Shown one piece after another: positions 26,586 through 35,741 of a stretch of 64,000 nt of DNA. Position 1 is the first letter of the stretch. Each line of letters opens with the position of its first letter. The notes below the pieces were generated by a model. The model searched no databases. It was given only the letters and a program-made list of their open reading frames with translations, and was not told the origin of the DNA. The position numbers were made by a program, and so were the translations under genes. The DNA is from Flavobacteriaceae bacterium CRH (GTDB lineage Bacteria; Bacteroidota; Bacteroidia; Flavobacteriales; Flavobacteriaceae): contig LMAJ01000011.1 in assembly GCA_001507425.1 (NCBI GenBank), positions 1 through 64,000 on the forward strand. The letters run 5' to 3'.

Positions 26586-27632
26586 TTATTCGCTCAAAGC
26601 ATCCCAGCCGCGAGCCTTTAAAGGAATTTTTGTATTGGCGCGCGTTACCAAATGAATTCCTTCGTTTTCTTCGGCCATGTGGCCAATGATAGAAAAGTTT
26701 GGGTTTCCTTTTATTTTGTCAAAATCATTAATGTCAATTGTAAATAACAATTCGTAATCTTCTCCGCCATTAATAGCAACAGTTGTACTATCAATATTAA
26801 ACTCTTCACAAGTCGAAATAAATTGTGGATCTAACGGAAGTTTATCTTCATACAAATTACAACCCACTTTCGATTGTTTGCATAAATGAATAATTTCAGA
26901 TGAAAGTCCGTCTGAAATATCAATCATCGAAGTTGGTTTTATCTCCAAAGCATGCAATAAAGTACGAACATCTTTTCGTGCCTCAGGTTTTAATTGTCTT
27001 TCAATTAAATACGTATAAAGATCTAAATCGGGCTGACTGTTTGGGTTAACCTGAAAAACCTGTTTTTCACGTTCTAAAACCTGCAATCCCATATAAGCGG
27101 CACCAATATCTCCGGTTACAACAAGTAAGTCGGTTTGTTTCGCTCCGTTTCTATATACAATTTCATCTTCATCAGCTTCACCAATTGCTGTAATGCTAAT
27201 AATCAAGCCTTTTTGAGATGAGGTAGTGTCTCCGCCAATAACATCAACTTTATATTCTTTTGCAGCGTGCGTAATGCCTTCAAATAACTCATCTAAGGCT
27301 TCCAGAGGAAAACGGTTAGAAACAGCTACAGAAACCGTTATTTGCGTTGGTTTCGCATTCATGGCGCAAATATCAGATACATTTACGACAACCGCTTTAT
27401 AACCTAAATGTTTTAAAGGCATATAGGCAAGGTCAAAATGAACGCCTTCAATTAATAAATCGGTAGAAATAACTACTTTTTTATCTTTAAAATCAAGAAC
27501 TGCGGCATCATCGCCAATACTTTTTAAAGTAGATTCCTGAGTAACATCAAAATTTTTGGTTAAATGTTCAATTAAGCCAAATTCACCTAATTGCGCTATA
27601 CTGGTACGTTGCTGATTTTTATCTTCGATCAT
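26586..27632 (-). CDS. thiL: Thiamine-phosphate kinase
   Basis: 348 residues. It phosphorylates thiamine monophosphate to thiamine pyrophosphate with ATP. Signatures of the PurM/ThiL fold are present: GEFGLIEHL, IGDDAAVLDF, STDLLIEGVHFD, GYKAVVVNVSDICAM, GGDTTSS, DISDGLSSEI and GGEDYELLFTI. No other thi genes are nearby. I looked for a TPP riboswitch upstream and saw none. A TACCTTTG -7-like element lies at 27662-27669 on the minus strand. Confidence 0.95.
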   Translation of the reverse strand: MIEDKNQQRTSIAQLGEFGLIEHLTKNFDVTQESTLKSIGDDAAVLDFKDKKVVISTDLLIEGVHFDLAYMPLKHLGYKAVVVNVSDICAMNAKPTQITVSVAVSNRFPLEALDELFEGITHAAKEYKVDVIGGDTTSSQKGLIISITAIGEADEDEIVYRNGAKQTDLLVVTGDIGAAYMGLQVLEREKQVFQVNPNSQPDLDLYTYLIERQLKPEARKDVRTLLHALEIKPTSMIDISDGLSSEIIHLCKQSKVGCNLYEDKLPLDPQFISTCEEFNIDSTTVAINGGEDYELLFTIDINDFDKIKGNPNFSIIGHMAEENEGIHLVTRANTKIPLKARGWDALSE

Positions 27633-27661
27633 TTTTTTTGAGTTCCAAAGTTTTTAAGGTG

Positions 27662-27669
27662 CAAAGGTA
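27662..27669 (-). promoter_or_regulatory. thiL -7 promoter element
   Basis: TACCTTTG on the minus strand matches TAnnTTTG, about 30 bases before the start codon. The -33 element is not clear. Confidence 0.4.
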
Positions 27670-27722
27670 CAAAAGATGTAAAGGTTTTGTCTAATTTAAA
27701 TAGTATTCGTTTTTTGCGTATA

Positions 27723-27754
27723 AAACCCGACAGATTTTAAAACCTGACGGATTT
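27723..27754. repeat. Palindromic intergenic repeat, CCCGACAG family
   Basis: AAACCCGACAGATTTT followed directly by AAAACCTGACGGATTT, an imperfect palindrome. It resembles the copies at 50313-50356 and 62150-62182. Confidence 0.7.
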
Positions 27755-27861
27755 AATTCGACGTTCAAAAAATAAATTAAAACTTTTTTTTCCTGCTGAC
27801 AAACTGTTGTCACCGACCCTCAATAATTTTGAAGTATTAAACAAATTAAAACTTTAAAATC

Positions 27862-28350
27862 ATGAAAACACTAGAAGCACAAGCACAAGTAATTACTTCA
27901 GAAGATTTATTGAAACACTGGCAGGGACATCGCGCACTTACACGCCGAATCATTGAAGTTTTCCCGGAGAAAGATTTTTTCGAATTTTCGATTGGCGGTA
28001 TGCGAACTTTTGCAAAATTGGTCGATGAACTTTTGGCAATCGCAGTTCCGGGTTTGAAAGGAATCGTGAATGAAGAAATTAAAGCTTTTACAGAAGAAGA
28101 ATCAGAAAAATTGATTTTTAAAGCGCAATATCTTGAAAAATGGGATGAAGCAACTTTAGAAATTAATAAATATTGGGAACAATTATCAGTTGAAGACTTT
28201 AGCAAAAATTTTAATCTTTTCGGGCAATATGAATTTCCTGTAATTCAGAATATTTTATATTTTATTGATAACGAAGTACATCACCGCGGACAAGGCTATG
28301 TATATTTACGAGCTTTAGGAATCGAGCCTCCATTTTTCTGGGAAAGATAA
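27862..28350 (+). CDS. DinB family protein
   Basis: 162 residues of the DinB/YfiT-like four-helix bundle. The metal-binding histidines are probably within HWQGHRALTRR (helix 1) and NEVHHRGQGYVYLRALG (helix 4). Family members are metal-dependent thiol transferases or DNA-damage-related proteins; the substrate here cannot be told. It is convergent with a WYL regulator gene, a pairing that is frequent for DinB proteins, and shares a terminator with it. Confidence 0.85.
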   Translation: MKTLEAQAQVITSEDLLKHWQGHRALTRRIIEVFPEKDFFEFSIGGMRTFAKLVDELLAIAVPGLKGIVNEEIKAFTEEESEKLIFKAQYLEKWDEATLEINKYWEQLSVEDFSKNFNLFGQYEFPVIQNILYFIDNEVHHRGQGYVYLRALGIEPPFFWER

Positions 28351-28371
28351 ATTTTTTCAGTTTGTCCAAAT

Positions 28372-28418
28372 AAAAAAACTCCTAAAATGAAACTGAAATT
28401 CATTTTAGGAGTTTTTTT
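28372..28418. terminator. Bidirectional terminator between DinB and WYL regulator genes
   Basis: Perfect 20-bp inverted repeat starting AAAAAAACTCCTAAAATGAA with a 7-base loop. It ends on the stop codon of the WYL regulator. Confidence 0.88.
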
Positions 28419-29376
28419 ATAAGAGTCTTTTACGGTTCACTTCAAGCAATTCCAGCGTTCGAACTTTAAGACTTTCAGGTTCCAGAATTGTGGCATAATC
28501 GCCAAACATTAAAAACCAGCGCGGAAAACCGCTGTCGATATCGCGGCACATAAAGGTCATTTCGATTTTTCCGTTAATTTCTTTTTCAGAAACATAACCA
28601 TGATATTTTCTTTCGAATTCTAAATAGCGAACAATTTTTTTGTCAATTAAAAGTCGAACTTTAGTTGTTGGGATTGTTTCGTTTTTGTTTAAATACGTTT
28701 CTAATGAATCATGTTCAATGGTAAAATCGCAATCTGTTTTTTTGATTCCGAGAATTCTATCGGTTCTAAACTGACGATAATCATTTCGCAAATGGCAATA
28801 TCCCAGAAAATACCAATTGTTGTGATCATGAAAAACGCCCACAGGTTCTATGTTTCTTTTCGTAGTTTCTTCTTTGTCAAAAGTTTTATAAGATAATAGA
28901 ATTTGCTTTTTCTCGGCAATACTTTCAAAAAGAACTGCTAAAGTATTGGGAGATTGATCATTAAAAAGAGGTTCAGCAGTTTGCATCACAACGCTGGATT
29001 CAATATTTGAAAGATAATCTTTATCGGTACTTCTCAAAACCGATTTCAGTTTAAACATCGCCGATGCGTAATGCGTTCCTAAAGAAGGATCTGTAAATTT
29101 CTGCATCAGTTTTTCTGCAGCAATAAAACTGCTTACTTCCTCTCGCGTAAACATAACCGGTGGCAAACGATAACCTTCCATCAAAGCATAACCAACGCCC
29201 GCTTCGCTGTAAATAGGAACTCCGGATGCTTCAAGCGTTCGAATATCCCGGTAAATAGTTCGTAAACTAACTTCAAAACGATCAGCCAATTCCTGAGCTT
29301 TTACAATTTTTTTAGATTGCAATTGAATCAGGATAGCGACAATGCGGTCAAATCGTTTTGGGGTTTCGTCGAGCAT
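28417..29376 (-). CDS. YafY-type transcriptional regulator (HTH + WYL domain)
   Basis: 319 residues. The N-terminal winged HTH (KIVKAQELADRFEVSLRTIYRDI) is of the HTH_11/DeoR-like type. The WYL domain follows (EPVGVFHDHNNWYFLGYCH, DYRQFRTDRILG) and the C-terminal WCX extension ends RKRLL. WYL domains bind nucleic acid or small ligands and often control stress or defence genes; the targets here are unknown. The convergent DinB gene is a candidate partner. A TATCTTTG -7-like element lies at 29415-29422 on the minus strand. Confidence 0.88.
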   Translation of the reverse strand: MLDETPKRFDRIVAILIQLQSKKIVKAQELADRFEVSLRTIYRDIRTLEASGVPIYSEAGVGYALMEGYRLPPVMFTREEVSSFIAAEKLMQKFTDPSLGTHYASAMFKLKSVLRSTDKDYLSNIESSVVMQTAEPLFNDQSPNTLAVLFESIAEKKQILLSYKTFDKEETTKRNIEPVGVFHDHNNWYFLGYCHLRNDYRQFRTDRILGIKKTDCDFTIEHDSLETYLNKNETIPTTKVRLLIDKKIVRYLEFERKYHGYVSEKEINGKIEMTFMCRDIDSGFPRWFLMFGDYATILEPESLKVRTLELLEVNRKRLL

Positions 29377-29414
29377 TTCTTTTGAGTTGCTAAGTTGCTA
29401 AGATTTTTAAGATT

Positions 29415-29422
29415 CAAAGATA
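29415..29422 (-). promoter_or_regulatory. -7 promoter element of the WYL regulator gene
   Basis: TATCTTTG on the minus strand, 39 bases upstream of the start codon, matches TAnnTTTG exactly. The -33 element is weak (TTTC at 19 bases). Confidence 0.45.
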
Positions 29423-29507
29423 CAAAGGTTGAGAGTTTAAAGAAATAAGAAATCTGTTCCAAATTAGGACAGATTTATCGATAAAAAATTATCCGCAATT
29501 TTTATCT

Positions 29508-29611
29508 GTAGAGGCGCACAGCAGTGCGTCTACACAATCTAAATCAATTTTTAATTTGTTTTTTTAATCTATGTCGAAATTCTTTGCGGGAGACGCACTG
29601 CTGTGCGTCTC
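29508..29611. repeat. Pair of AGACGCAC palindromes in a gene-free stretch
   Basis: The first palindrome, 29508-29533, runs GTAGAGGCGCAC to GTGCGTCTAC. The second, 29590-29611, runs GAGACGCAC to GTGCGTCTC. They are separated by 56 AT-rich bases. A third copy is at 50372-50397. The gene-free stretch 29377-29729 holds these repeats, a promoter for the WYL gene and the lepA terminator, and no gene. Confidence 0.75.
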
Positions 29612-29654
29612 TAAGATATCCGTTGTGAAATGTATTGTGTACAAACAAAATAAC

Positions 29655-29684
29655 AAAAAACCCAACAACTTTCGTCATTGGGTT
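29655..29684 (-). terminator. lepA terminator
   Basis: On the minus strand: AACCCAA, 12-base loop, TTGGGTT then TTTT. It lies about 45 bases after the lepA stop. Confidence 0.75.
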
Positions 29685-29729
29685 AAATCTATATTCTTTA
29701 CTCTTGATTCTTTCTTCTAAAAAAAAAAA

Positions 29730-31526
29730 TTAATCGTTAAGTTTCAAAACAGCCATAAAAGCTTCTTGCGGAATCTCAACGTTTCCAACTTGTCTCATAC
29801 GTTTTTTACCTTTTTTCTGTTTTTCAAGAAGTTTACGTTTACGGGAAATATCTCCACCATAACATTTTGCGGTAACGTCTTTACGAAGTGCTTTAATAGT
29901 TTCACGAGCGATAATTTTAGCACCAATTGCAGCCTGAATCGGAATATCAAATTGTTGTCTTGGGATTAACTCGCGTAATTTCTCGGTCATTTTTTTACCG
30001 ATGTTATATGCGTTGTCTTCGTGGATTAATGCAGAAAGTGCATCAACCGTTTGAGCATTCAAAAGAACATCCAGTTTTACCAATTTTGAAGTTCTCATTC
30101 CGATAGGAGAGTAATCAAAAGAAGCATAACCTTTAGAAACCGTTTTTAAACGATCGTAAAAATCGAATACAATTTCGGCCAAAGGCATATCAAAATTTAA
30201 TTCAACACGTTCTGTGGTCAAATACGTTTGGTTGGTAATTACACCACGTTTTTCGATACACAAACTCATTACGTTTCCAACAAAATCAGATTTTGTAATG
30301 ATGGTTGCTTTAATATACGGTTCTTCAACTCTGTCTAAACGAGAAGGTTCAGGCAAGTCAGAAGGATTATTTACAATGAAAGGAACTTCTGGTTCTTTTT
30401 TGGTATAAGCCAAATACGAAACGTTAGGAACCGTAGTAATTACAGTCATATCGAACTCACGCTCTAAACGTTCCTGGATAATTTCCATGTGAAGCATTCC
30501 CAAGAATCCGCAACGGAAACCAAAACCTAACGCTGCAGAACTTTCAGGTGTAAAAACTAACGAAGCATCATTCAATTGCAATTTCTCCATAGAAGAACGC
30601 AAATCTTCATAATCTTCTGTATCAACAGGATAAATTCCGGCGAATACCATTGGTTTTACATCCTCAAAACCAGTAATCATATTGGTTGTAGGTGTTTTTG
30701 CATCCGTTAGTGTATCACCAACTTTTACATCTTTGGCTTCTTTAATCCCAGAAATTAAATAACCAACATCTCCGGTAGAAATCACATTTTTCGGAACCTG
30801 ATTTAATTTTAGTGTTCCTACTTCATCAGCAAAATATTCATTGCCGGTAGCCATGAACTTAATTTTTTGACCTTTTCTGATTTCTCCGTTTTTAACACGG
30901 AAAATAACTTCAATTCCACGGAATGGATTGTAGTGTGAATCGAAAATCAAAGCTTGTAACGGCTCGTCTACATTTCCTGATGGAGGTGGGATTTTTTCGA
31001 TAATGGCAGCCAAAATATTTTCGACACCAAAACCTGTTTTTCCGGAAGCATGAATAATATCTTCAAGTTTACATCCTAATAAATCGATAATATCATCACT
31101 AACTTCTTCAGGATTGGCACTTGGTAAATCAACTTTATTTAAAACCGGAATAATTTCCAGGTCATTTTCAAGAGCCAGATATAAATTAGAAATAGTTTGT
31201 GCCTGAATACTCTGTGCAGCATCTACAATCAAAAGTGCACCTTCGCAGGCAGCAATAGAACGAGAAACTTCGTATGAAAAGTCGACGTGACCGGGAGTGT
31301 CAATTAAATTTAAAATATATTCCTCTCCTTTATAAGTATATTCCATTTGAATGGCGTGACTCTTAATGGTAATTCCACGCTCGCGCTCCAGGTCCATGTT
31401 GTCAAGCAATTGTGCTTTTTCTTCACGAGCTGTAACGGTTTGTGTAGCGCCCAATAATCGGTCTGCCAATGTACTTTTACCGTGGTCAATGTGTGCAATA
31501 ATGCAAAAGTTACGTATCTTTTTCAT
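29730..31526 (-). CDS. lepA: Elongation factor 4 (LepA), ribosomal back-translocase GTPase
   Basis: 598 residues, full length. The GTPase motifs are [15 protein letters not shown] (G1), ERGITIKSH (G2), DTPGHVDF (G3) and NKVDLPSA (G4). The LepA-specific C-terminal domain ends with [21 protein letters not shown]. It acts on stalled or mistranslocated ribosomes. It is monocistronic here, with a TATCTTTG -7-like element about 91 bases upstream. Confidence 0.98.
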   Translation of the reverse strand: MKKIRNFCIIAHIDHGKSTLADRLLGATQTVTAREEKAQLLDNMDLERERGITIKSHAIQMEYTYKGEEYILNLIDTPGHVDFSYEVSRSIAACEGALLIVDAAQSIQAQTISNLYLALENDLEIIPVLNKVDLPSANPEEVSDDIIDLLGCKLEDIIHASGKTGFGVENILAAIIEKIPPPSGNVDEPLQALIFDSHYNPFRGIEVIFRVKNGEIRKGQKIKFMATGNEYFADEVGTLKLNQVPKNVISTGDVGYLISGIKEAKDVKVGDTLTDAKTPTTNMITGFEDVKPMVFAGIYPVDTEDYEDLRSSMEKLQLNDASLVFTPESSAALGFGFRCGFLGMLHMEIIQERLEREFDMTVITTVPNVSYLAYTKKEPEVPFIVNNPSDLPEPSRLDRVEEPYIKATIITKSDFVGNVMSLCIEKRGVITNQTYLTTERVELNFDMPLAEIVFDFYDRLKTVSKGYASFDYSPIGMRTSKLVKLDVLLNAQTVDALSALIHEDNAYNIGKKMTEKLRELIPRQQFDIPIQAAIGAKIIARETIKALRKDVTAKCYGGDISRKRKLLEKQKKGKKRMRQVGNVEIPQEAFMAVLKLND

Positions 31527-31616
31527 TTTATAATGTCAATTCTCTATACGAGTTTTTAAGTATTTCGGGTATAAATGTACTCTGCAGCAATTGCGTTAGA
31601 GCATGTAATTAAGGGG

Positions 31617-31624
31617 CAAAGATA
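31617..31624 (-). promoter_or_regulatory. lepA -7 promoter element
   Basis: TATCTTTG on the minus strand matches TAnnTTTG exactly and lies about 91 bases upstream of the start codon. Confidence 0.45.
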
Positions 31625-31839
31625 GCGCAAAGTTTTGGATTCTGGAATGTAGTTGTTCGATTTTGAATTTTAAGTCTATAAAGTTGTCCTTTAGAATCTT
31701 AAATGCCAATAATCTTGAATGTTACAAGGGGCAAAATCTTAAAGAATGTTTTTATTAGGTGATCTAAATGATTGAATGTTTGCTAAATAAAAAGCAGAAA
31801 TTACTTTTAACTGACAAAACCCTATTTTTTGTACGAATA

Positions 31840-31892
31840 ATTGTAGGTTAGAGAAAATATAAGTATACTTGTAGTCATTATAACCATAAGAT
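31840..31892 (+). promoter_or_regulatory. Promoter of the double-glycine peptide with operator-like block shared with xylB
   Basis: -33 ATTG (31840-31843), a 20-base spacer, and -7 TATACTTG (31864-31871; one mismatch to TAnnTTTG). Bases 31867-31892 read ACTTGTAGTCA, then T, then TATAACCATAAGAT. The same 26 bases, with one substitution, sit at the same place in the xylB promoter (34157-34182). A palindrome AACCATAA (31882-31889) / TTATGGTT (31901-31908) follows. The shared block overlaps the expected transcription start, a usual operator position. Confidence 0.65.
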
Positions 31893-31997
31893 TAATCAGT
31901 TTATGGTTTTTCAAATTTTTATAAAAAATCTGTGAGCAGGAATTTTATAAAAATGAAGTGTTTTTATTTTTTACTAATTAATATAACCCAACAAATT

Positions 31998-32228
31998 ATG
32001 GAAAAACAAACCGTGAAGCTGACTGAAAAATTTGGCAGGCTTTCAAAAGAAGAATTAAAAGGAATAAAAGGCGGTAATATAGGTACCGTTTGTGGACCAA
32101 GACCAGTACCAACTTCAATTTGCGCAAGCGGACGAGGAATTGCAGCCAATTCTGGAGATCAGGACCCTTCTCAATTTCAGGGAATTGTAGAAGGTTTTTG
32201 TAATGTAATAATTGTTTGTATGCCTTAA
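31998..32228 (+). CDS. Small peptide with double-glycine leader (bacteriocin-like)
   Basis: 76 residues from the ATG at 31998; the frame extends upstream but the leader motif fixes this start. The leader (LSKEELKGIKGG, cleavage after residue 26) is typical of peptides processed by C39-peptidase ABC exporters. The 50-residue core has four Cys (C32, C42, C68, C74) and is otherwise small and polar with a hydrophobic C-terminus (NVIIVCMP). No exporter, immunity or modification gene is adjacent, so it is an orphan. Its promoter shares a block with the xylose operon promoter. An antimicrobial, signalling or modified-peptide role is possible; none is shown. Confidence 0.7.
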   Translation: MEKQTVKLTEKFGRLSKEELKGIKGGNIGTVCGPRPVPTSICASGRGIAANSGDQDPSQFQGIVEGFCNVIIVCMP

Positions 32229-32371
32229 ACGGATCAATATTAAAGATTTTATATCCTAATTATTTTAACGCAGAGAACAAAAAGGTTTTCGCAGAGTTCA
32301 CTAAGATTTAAGTTGTGTTTACACAATCTAAGTCCGCAAAGCTTGTGTCGCGAAACTCCTTTAAAATACTT

Positions 32372-32406
32372 AAATGTCTGAAGATTTTCTTCGGGCATTT
32401 TTTTTA
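32372..32406 (+). terminator. Terminator after the double-glycine peptide
   Basis: AAATGTCTGAAGA, 3-base loop, TCTTCGGGCATTT then T run. Two G-U pairs replace A-U in the RNA stem. Confidence 0.7.
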
Positions 32407-33138
32407 GAATTCAAAATTAAATCCTTTTTCAGTCAGTTTATTGTAAATTTCGGGATCAAATTTGTATAATTTGGCGGCACGATGCGAAACATCTTGTTGC
32501 TTTTCATCAAGTGCAACCAATAACTTCATGTGCAAAATTTTTCTGCGGAAATTCGATTTGTCTAATGCAACTCCTAATATTTCTTCATAAAGATGCATTA
32601 ATTGCAATAAAGTAAATTTTTCAGGCAGAAGATTAAAACCAATTGGCGCCTGGCGAACATGATTGCGCAACTGCATTAAACTGAATTCAAGAATTTCGTT
32701 ATGGTCAAAAATCAAATCCGGAACATCTTGAATTTTATGCCACTTTGCTTCAATTACAGAAACGCTGGCTTTAATATTATAATCTTCTCTGTTGAGCAAA
32801 GTATAGTAACCAACGGTAATAACCCTTTCGCTTTTTACACGATCCGGATCTGTAAATGCTTTTAGCTGTCCCAGGTAAATATTGTCCAGACCTGTGAGTT
32901 CATATAATATTCGCAGTGCGGCATTGTCGACACTTTCTTCCAGCTCTAAATTTCCTCCAAGAAGTCCCCATTTTCCAATACTTGCTCCTTCGGCATGCTG
33001 CACTAAAAGCACTTCAAGGTTTTTTTTATCAAAAGAAAATATAACGCAGTCGATCGATATGCCGTCAATAAGTGATTTTGAACCTCGGGTAATTATCGTA
33101 GTCGTTTTCGGATTATGCTCTGAAGATGAAAAAGCCAT
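32404..33138 (-). CDS. Nudix-related transcriptional regulator (NrtR/AraR-like), second of a tandem pair
   Basis: 244 residues. The N-terminal Nudix fold (VIFSFDKKNLEVLLVQHAEG, KWGLLGGNLELEESVDNAA) has a degraded Nudix box: the catalytic REx2EE is replaced by ALRILYELTGL, so it is probably catalytically dead. The C-terminal winged helix is LPEKFTLLQLMHLYEEILG with NFRRKILHMKLL. Known relatives are sugar-binding repressors such as the Bacteroides arabinose regulator AraR. Its ATG shares one base with the stop of the upstream paralogue (TAATG), so the two are translationally coupled. It lies beside xylB/xylA and is a candidate pentose-responsive regulator. Confidence 0.82.
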   Translation of the reverse strand: MAFSSSEHNPKTTTIITRGSKSLIDGISIDCVIFSFDKKNLEVLLVQHAEGASIGKWGLLGGNLELEESVDNAALRILYELTGLDNIYLGQLKAFTDPDRVKSERVITVGYYTLLNREDYNIKASVSVIEAKWHKIQDVPDLIFDHNEILEFSLMQLRNHVRQAPIGFNLLPEKFTLLQLMHLYEEILGVALDKSNFRRKILHMKLLVALDEKQQDVSHRAAKLYKFDPEIYNKLTEKGFNFEF

Positions 33139-33854
33139 TAAAATTCGAAGTTAAATCCTTTTTCGGTCAGTTTTTTATAAATAGCAGGGTCGAACATATA
33201 CAATTTTGCTGCTCTATGCGAAACATCTTGTTGCTTTTCGTCTAATGCAACCAATAATTTCATGTGAAGAATTTTTCGCCTGAAATTGGATTTATCCATT
33301 TCAATTCCTAAAATTTCTTCATACAAATGCATCAATTGCAAAAGAGTGAATTTTTCAGGCAATAAATTAAAACCGAGTGGAGCCTGACGCACTCTGTTTC
33401 GAAGATGTTTTAAACTATAAGAGAGAATTTCGTTATGATCGTAAATTAAATTCGGAATGTTATTTATTTTATACCATTTAGCGTCCGAAGCTGTAAAACC
33501 CGCTTTAATATTATAATCTTCTCGCTTTACCAAGGCATAATAACCAATCGTAATAACGCGTCGAAGCGGGAAACGATCGGGATCTCCAAAGGCTTTTAAT
33601 TGCTCCAGATAAATATTGTCAAGACCTGTAAGTTCATTCAGTAAACGGTGTGCTGCGTTATCGGTACTTTCTTTTTTATAGATCCAACCTCCGGGAAGCC
33701 CCCATTTTCCTTTACTGATACCTTCTCCGTGTTGTACCAAAAGAACTTCCAGACTTCCTTTGTCAAAACCAAATATTACACAGTCAATCGTAATCGCATT
33801 CATTGCAGTTTGCTCGTTCTTTAAAACTGAATCTTCATCTACATCTTTAACCAT
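33138..33854 (-). CDS. Nudix-related transcriptional regulator (NrtR/AraR-like), first of a tandem pair
   Basis: 238 residues and closely similar to the gene downstream, above all in the DNA-binding half (LPEKFTLLQLMHLYEEILG, KLLVALDEKQQDVSHRAAKLY are common to both). Its Nudix box is also degraded (WIYKKESTDNAAHRLLNELTGL). It is divergent from the xylB operon, with 392 bases between them, the classic place for a regulator of that operon. Two paralogues in one coupled operon could form a heterodimer or read two pentoses; this is inference. Confidence 0.82.
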   Translation of the reverse strand: MVKDVDEDSVLKNEQTAMNAITIDCVIFGFDKGSLEVLLVQHGEGISKGKWGLPGGWIYKKESTDNAAHRLLNELTGLDNIYLEQLKAFGDPDRFPLRRVITIGYYALVKREDYNIKAGFTASDAKWYKINNIPNLIYDHNEILSYSLKHLRNRVRQAPLGFNLLPEKFTLLQLMHLYEEILGIEMDKSNFRRKILHMKLLVALDEKQQDVSHRAAKLYMFDPAIYKKLTEKGFNFEF

Positions 33855-34129
33855 ATCCTATTAAAATTTCGACAAATTAAATAAATAAAATGAATAATTT
33901 GATTGATAAAAGCTTTATATTTTTTTTAACGTAACAATTTTCTGATAATCAGTGTATTATTTAATTGCTGATTTTCAATATTCTGAATATTTATTCTTAA
34001 ATGTCTGATTGTCAAATCGCTAATTCGCTATTTTTTCAATAATTTTTATTTCACTTTTCGTCATTATTTTATTGTATCTGTAAAAATGCATATCGATTAA
34101 TCTGAATAGCCAAAAAAAACATCTAATAT

Positions 34130-34203
34130 TTTGTTAATATAGAAAAAATGTTTTACACTTGTAGTCAATATAACCATAAGATAAGTTCAATTTGACTATA
34201 AGT
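34130..34203 (+). promoter_or_regulatory. xylB operon promoter and predicted operator
   Basis: -33 TTTG (34130-34133), a 20-base spacer, and -7 TACACTTG (34154-34161). Bases 34157-34182 match the block in the double-glycine peptide promoter at 25 of 26 positions. The block also forms half of an inverted repeat: ACTTGTAGTCAA (34157-34168) pairs with TTGACTATAAGT (34192-34203), one G-T mismatch, across a 23-base centre. This is a good operator candidate for the Nudix regulators encoded divergently. The rest of the gap 33855-34129 is AT-rich with no gene seen. Confidence 0.7.
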
Positions 34204-34246
34204 TTTAAAAAGAACTGTTTTGGAATTAATTTAAAAAATATCACAA

Positions 34247-35740
34247 ATGCTTTTTTTAGGAATTGATTTAGGAAGCTCTTCGATAAAATTATCAGTTTTC
34301 GATCCGGAAAAAGGAACGACAATTGGTGCGGTTAGTGTTCCGGACTTTGAGATGCCAATTATTGCACAGGAATTTGGCTGGGCAGAACAAGACCCTGAAT
34401 CGTGGTGGCAATATGTTAAAGACGGAATCAAACAATTAGGTTCAAAATCTAATATTGATTTGAAAAAAATTGCAGGAATCGGAATTGCCTATCAAATGCA
34501 CGGTTTGGTTTTAACCGATGAAAATTTAAATTCGGTTCGTTCATCCATTATTTGGTGCGACAGTCGTGCCGCAATTATTGGAGATGCCATTTATGATCAG
34601 ATTGGAGCAGAAAATTGTCAAAAACAAATTTTAGGAAGCCCGGGAAATTTTACGGCATCAAAACTAAAATGGGTAAAAGACAATCAGCCTGAAGTTTTTG
34701 CAAAAGCAAAATACATGATGCTTCCGGGAGATTTTATTGCTGCGAAATTATCAAAAGTCGCTCAAACAAGTACTTCAGGATTATCAGAAGCAGCTTTGTG
34801 GAATTTCTCAAAAGGAGAATTAGCAACAGAAATCCTTTCTCAAATGGGATTGCCATCTGAAATTGTTCCTGAAATTGTTTCCAATTTTGGAATTCAGGCT
34901 ACAGTTCATGCTGAAATTGCTCAGGAATTAGGATTAAATCCTGATGCAAAAATAACGTATAGAGCTGGAGATCAACCGAACAATGCTTTGTCATTGAATG
35001 TCTTGAAGCCCGGAGAAATTGCTACAACAGCCGGAACTTCGGCAGTAGTTTATGCGGTAAGCGATCAGGATGCTTACGACAAACAAAACAGAATCAATAC
35101 TTTTTTACACGTTAACAATACTGAAACCGAAAAACGCAACGGAGTTATGTTGTGCATAAACGGTTCAGGAATTTTATACCAATGGTTGCGCAAAATCATG
35201 TCGGTTGACAGAACTGAATTAATTGCGTACGAAAAACTAAATGCCGAAGCTGCAAAAGTTGAAGCCGGAAGCAACGGACTTCGTTTTTACCCTTTCGGGA
35301 ATGGCGTTGAGCGTATCTTCAATAATAAAAATGCAACTTCAGGAATTCAGAATTTAAATTTCAATATTCATCAACCATCACATTTAGTTCGTGCGGCTTG
35401 CGAAGGAATTGTTTTCGCTATGAATTATGGGTTTGATGTGATGAAAGAAGTTGGAGTTTCAGGAACTGTAGTCCGTGCAGGAAATTCAAACCTGTTTTTG
35501 AGTCCGGTTTTTAGAGAAATCTTTACCAACACCACACAAACTACTTTAGAATTATACAATACTTCAGGAGCAGAAGGTGCCGCAAGAGGCGCTGCTTTTG
35601 GTTTAGGATACTACAATTCATTAAACGAAGCTTTCCAGGGATTGCAATGTTTAGATAGAATTGAACCAAATAAAATCCTGACAACTCAATATCAGGATTT
35701 ATATCAAGAATGGAAAAGTCAAATTAAAATAGAACAATAA
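34247..35740 (+). CDS. xylB: Xylulokinase
   Basis: 497 residues, FGGY kinase family. It phosphorylates D-xylulose to xylulose 5-phosphate. Motifs: [16 protein letters not shown] (phosphate 1 loop), [29 protein letters not shown] (catalytic Asp region) and [11 protein letters not shown]. It is the first gene of the cluster; xylA follows after one base. Together they take xylose from cleaved xyloglucan or xylan into the pentose phosphate pathway. It is cytoplasmic. Confidence 0.96.
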   Translation: MLFLGIDLGSSSIKLSVFDPEKGTTIGAVSVPDFEMPIIAQEFGWAEQDPESWWQYVKDGIKQLGSKSNIDLKKIAGIGIAYQMHGLVLTDENLNSVRSSIIWCDSRAAIIGDAIYDQIGAENCQKQILGSPGNFTASKLKWVKDNQPEVFAKAKYMMLPGDFIAAKLSKVAQTSTSGLSEAALWNFSKGELATEILSQMGLPSEIVPEIVSNFGIQATVHAEIAQELGLNPDAKITYRAGDQPNNALSLNVLKPGEIATTAGTSAVVYAVSDQDAYDKQNRINTFLHVNNTETEKRNGVMLCINGSGILYQWLRKIMSVDRTELIAYEKLNAEAAKVEAGSNGLRFYPFGNGVERIFNNKNATSGIQNLNFNIHQPSHLVRAACEGIVFAMNYGFDVMKEVGVSGTVVRAGNSNLFLSPVFREIFTNTTQTTLELYNTSGAEGAARGAAFGLGYYNSLNEAFQGLQCLDRIEPNKILTTQYQDLYQEWKSQIKIEQ

Positions 35741-35741
35741 A

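Noticed and set aside
26586..27760. Possible TPP riboswitch upstream of thiL
   Set aside because: No THI-box (CTGAGA ... ACCTGA ... GGNTAATACC) is visible on the minus strand upstream; only a -7 element and a repeat are seen.
29766..30408. Plus-strand frames inside lepA
   Set aside because: They are shadows of a fully conserved essential-type gene on the minus strand.
31932..31997. Longer form of the double-glycine peptide
   Set aside because: The extra 22 residues would precede a standard leader, which begins at MEKQTVKL.
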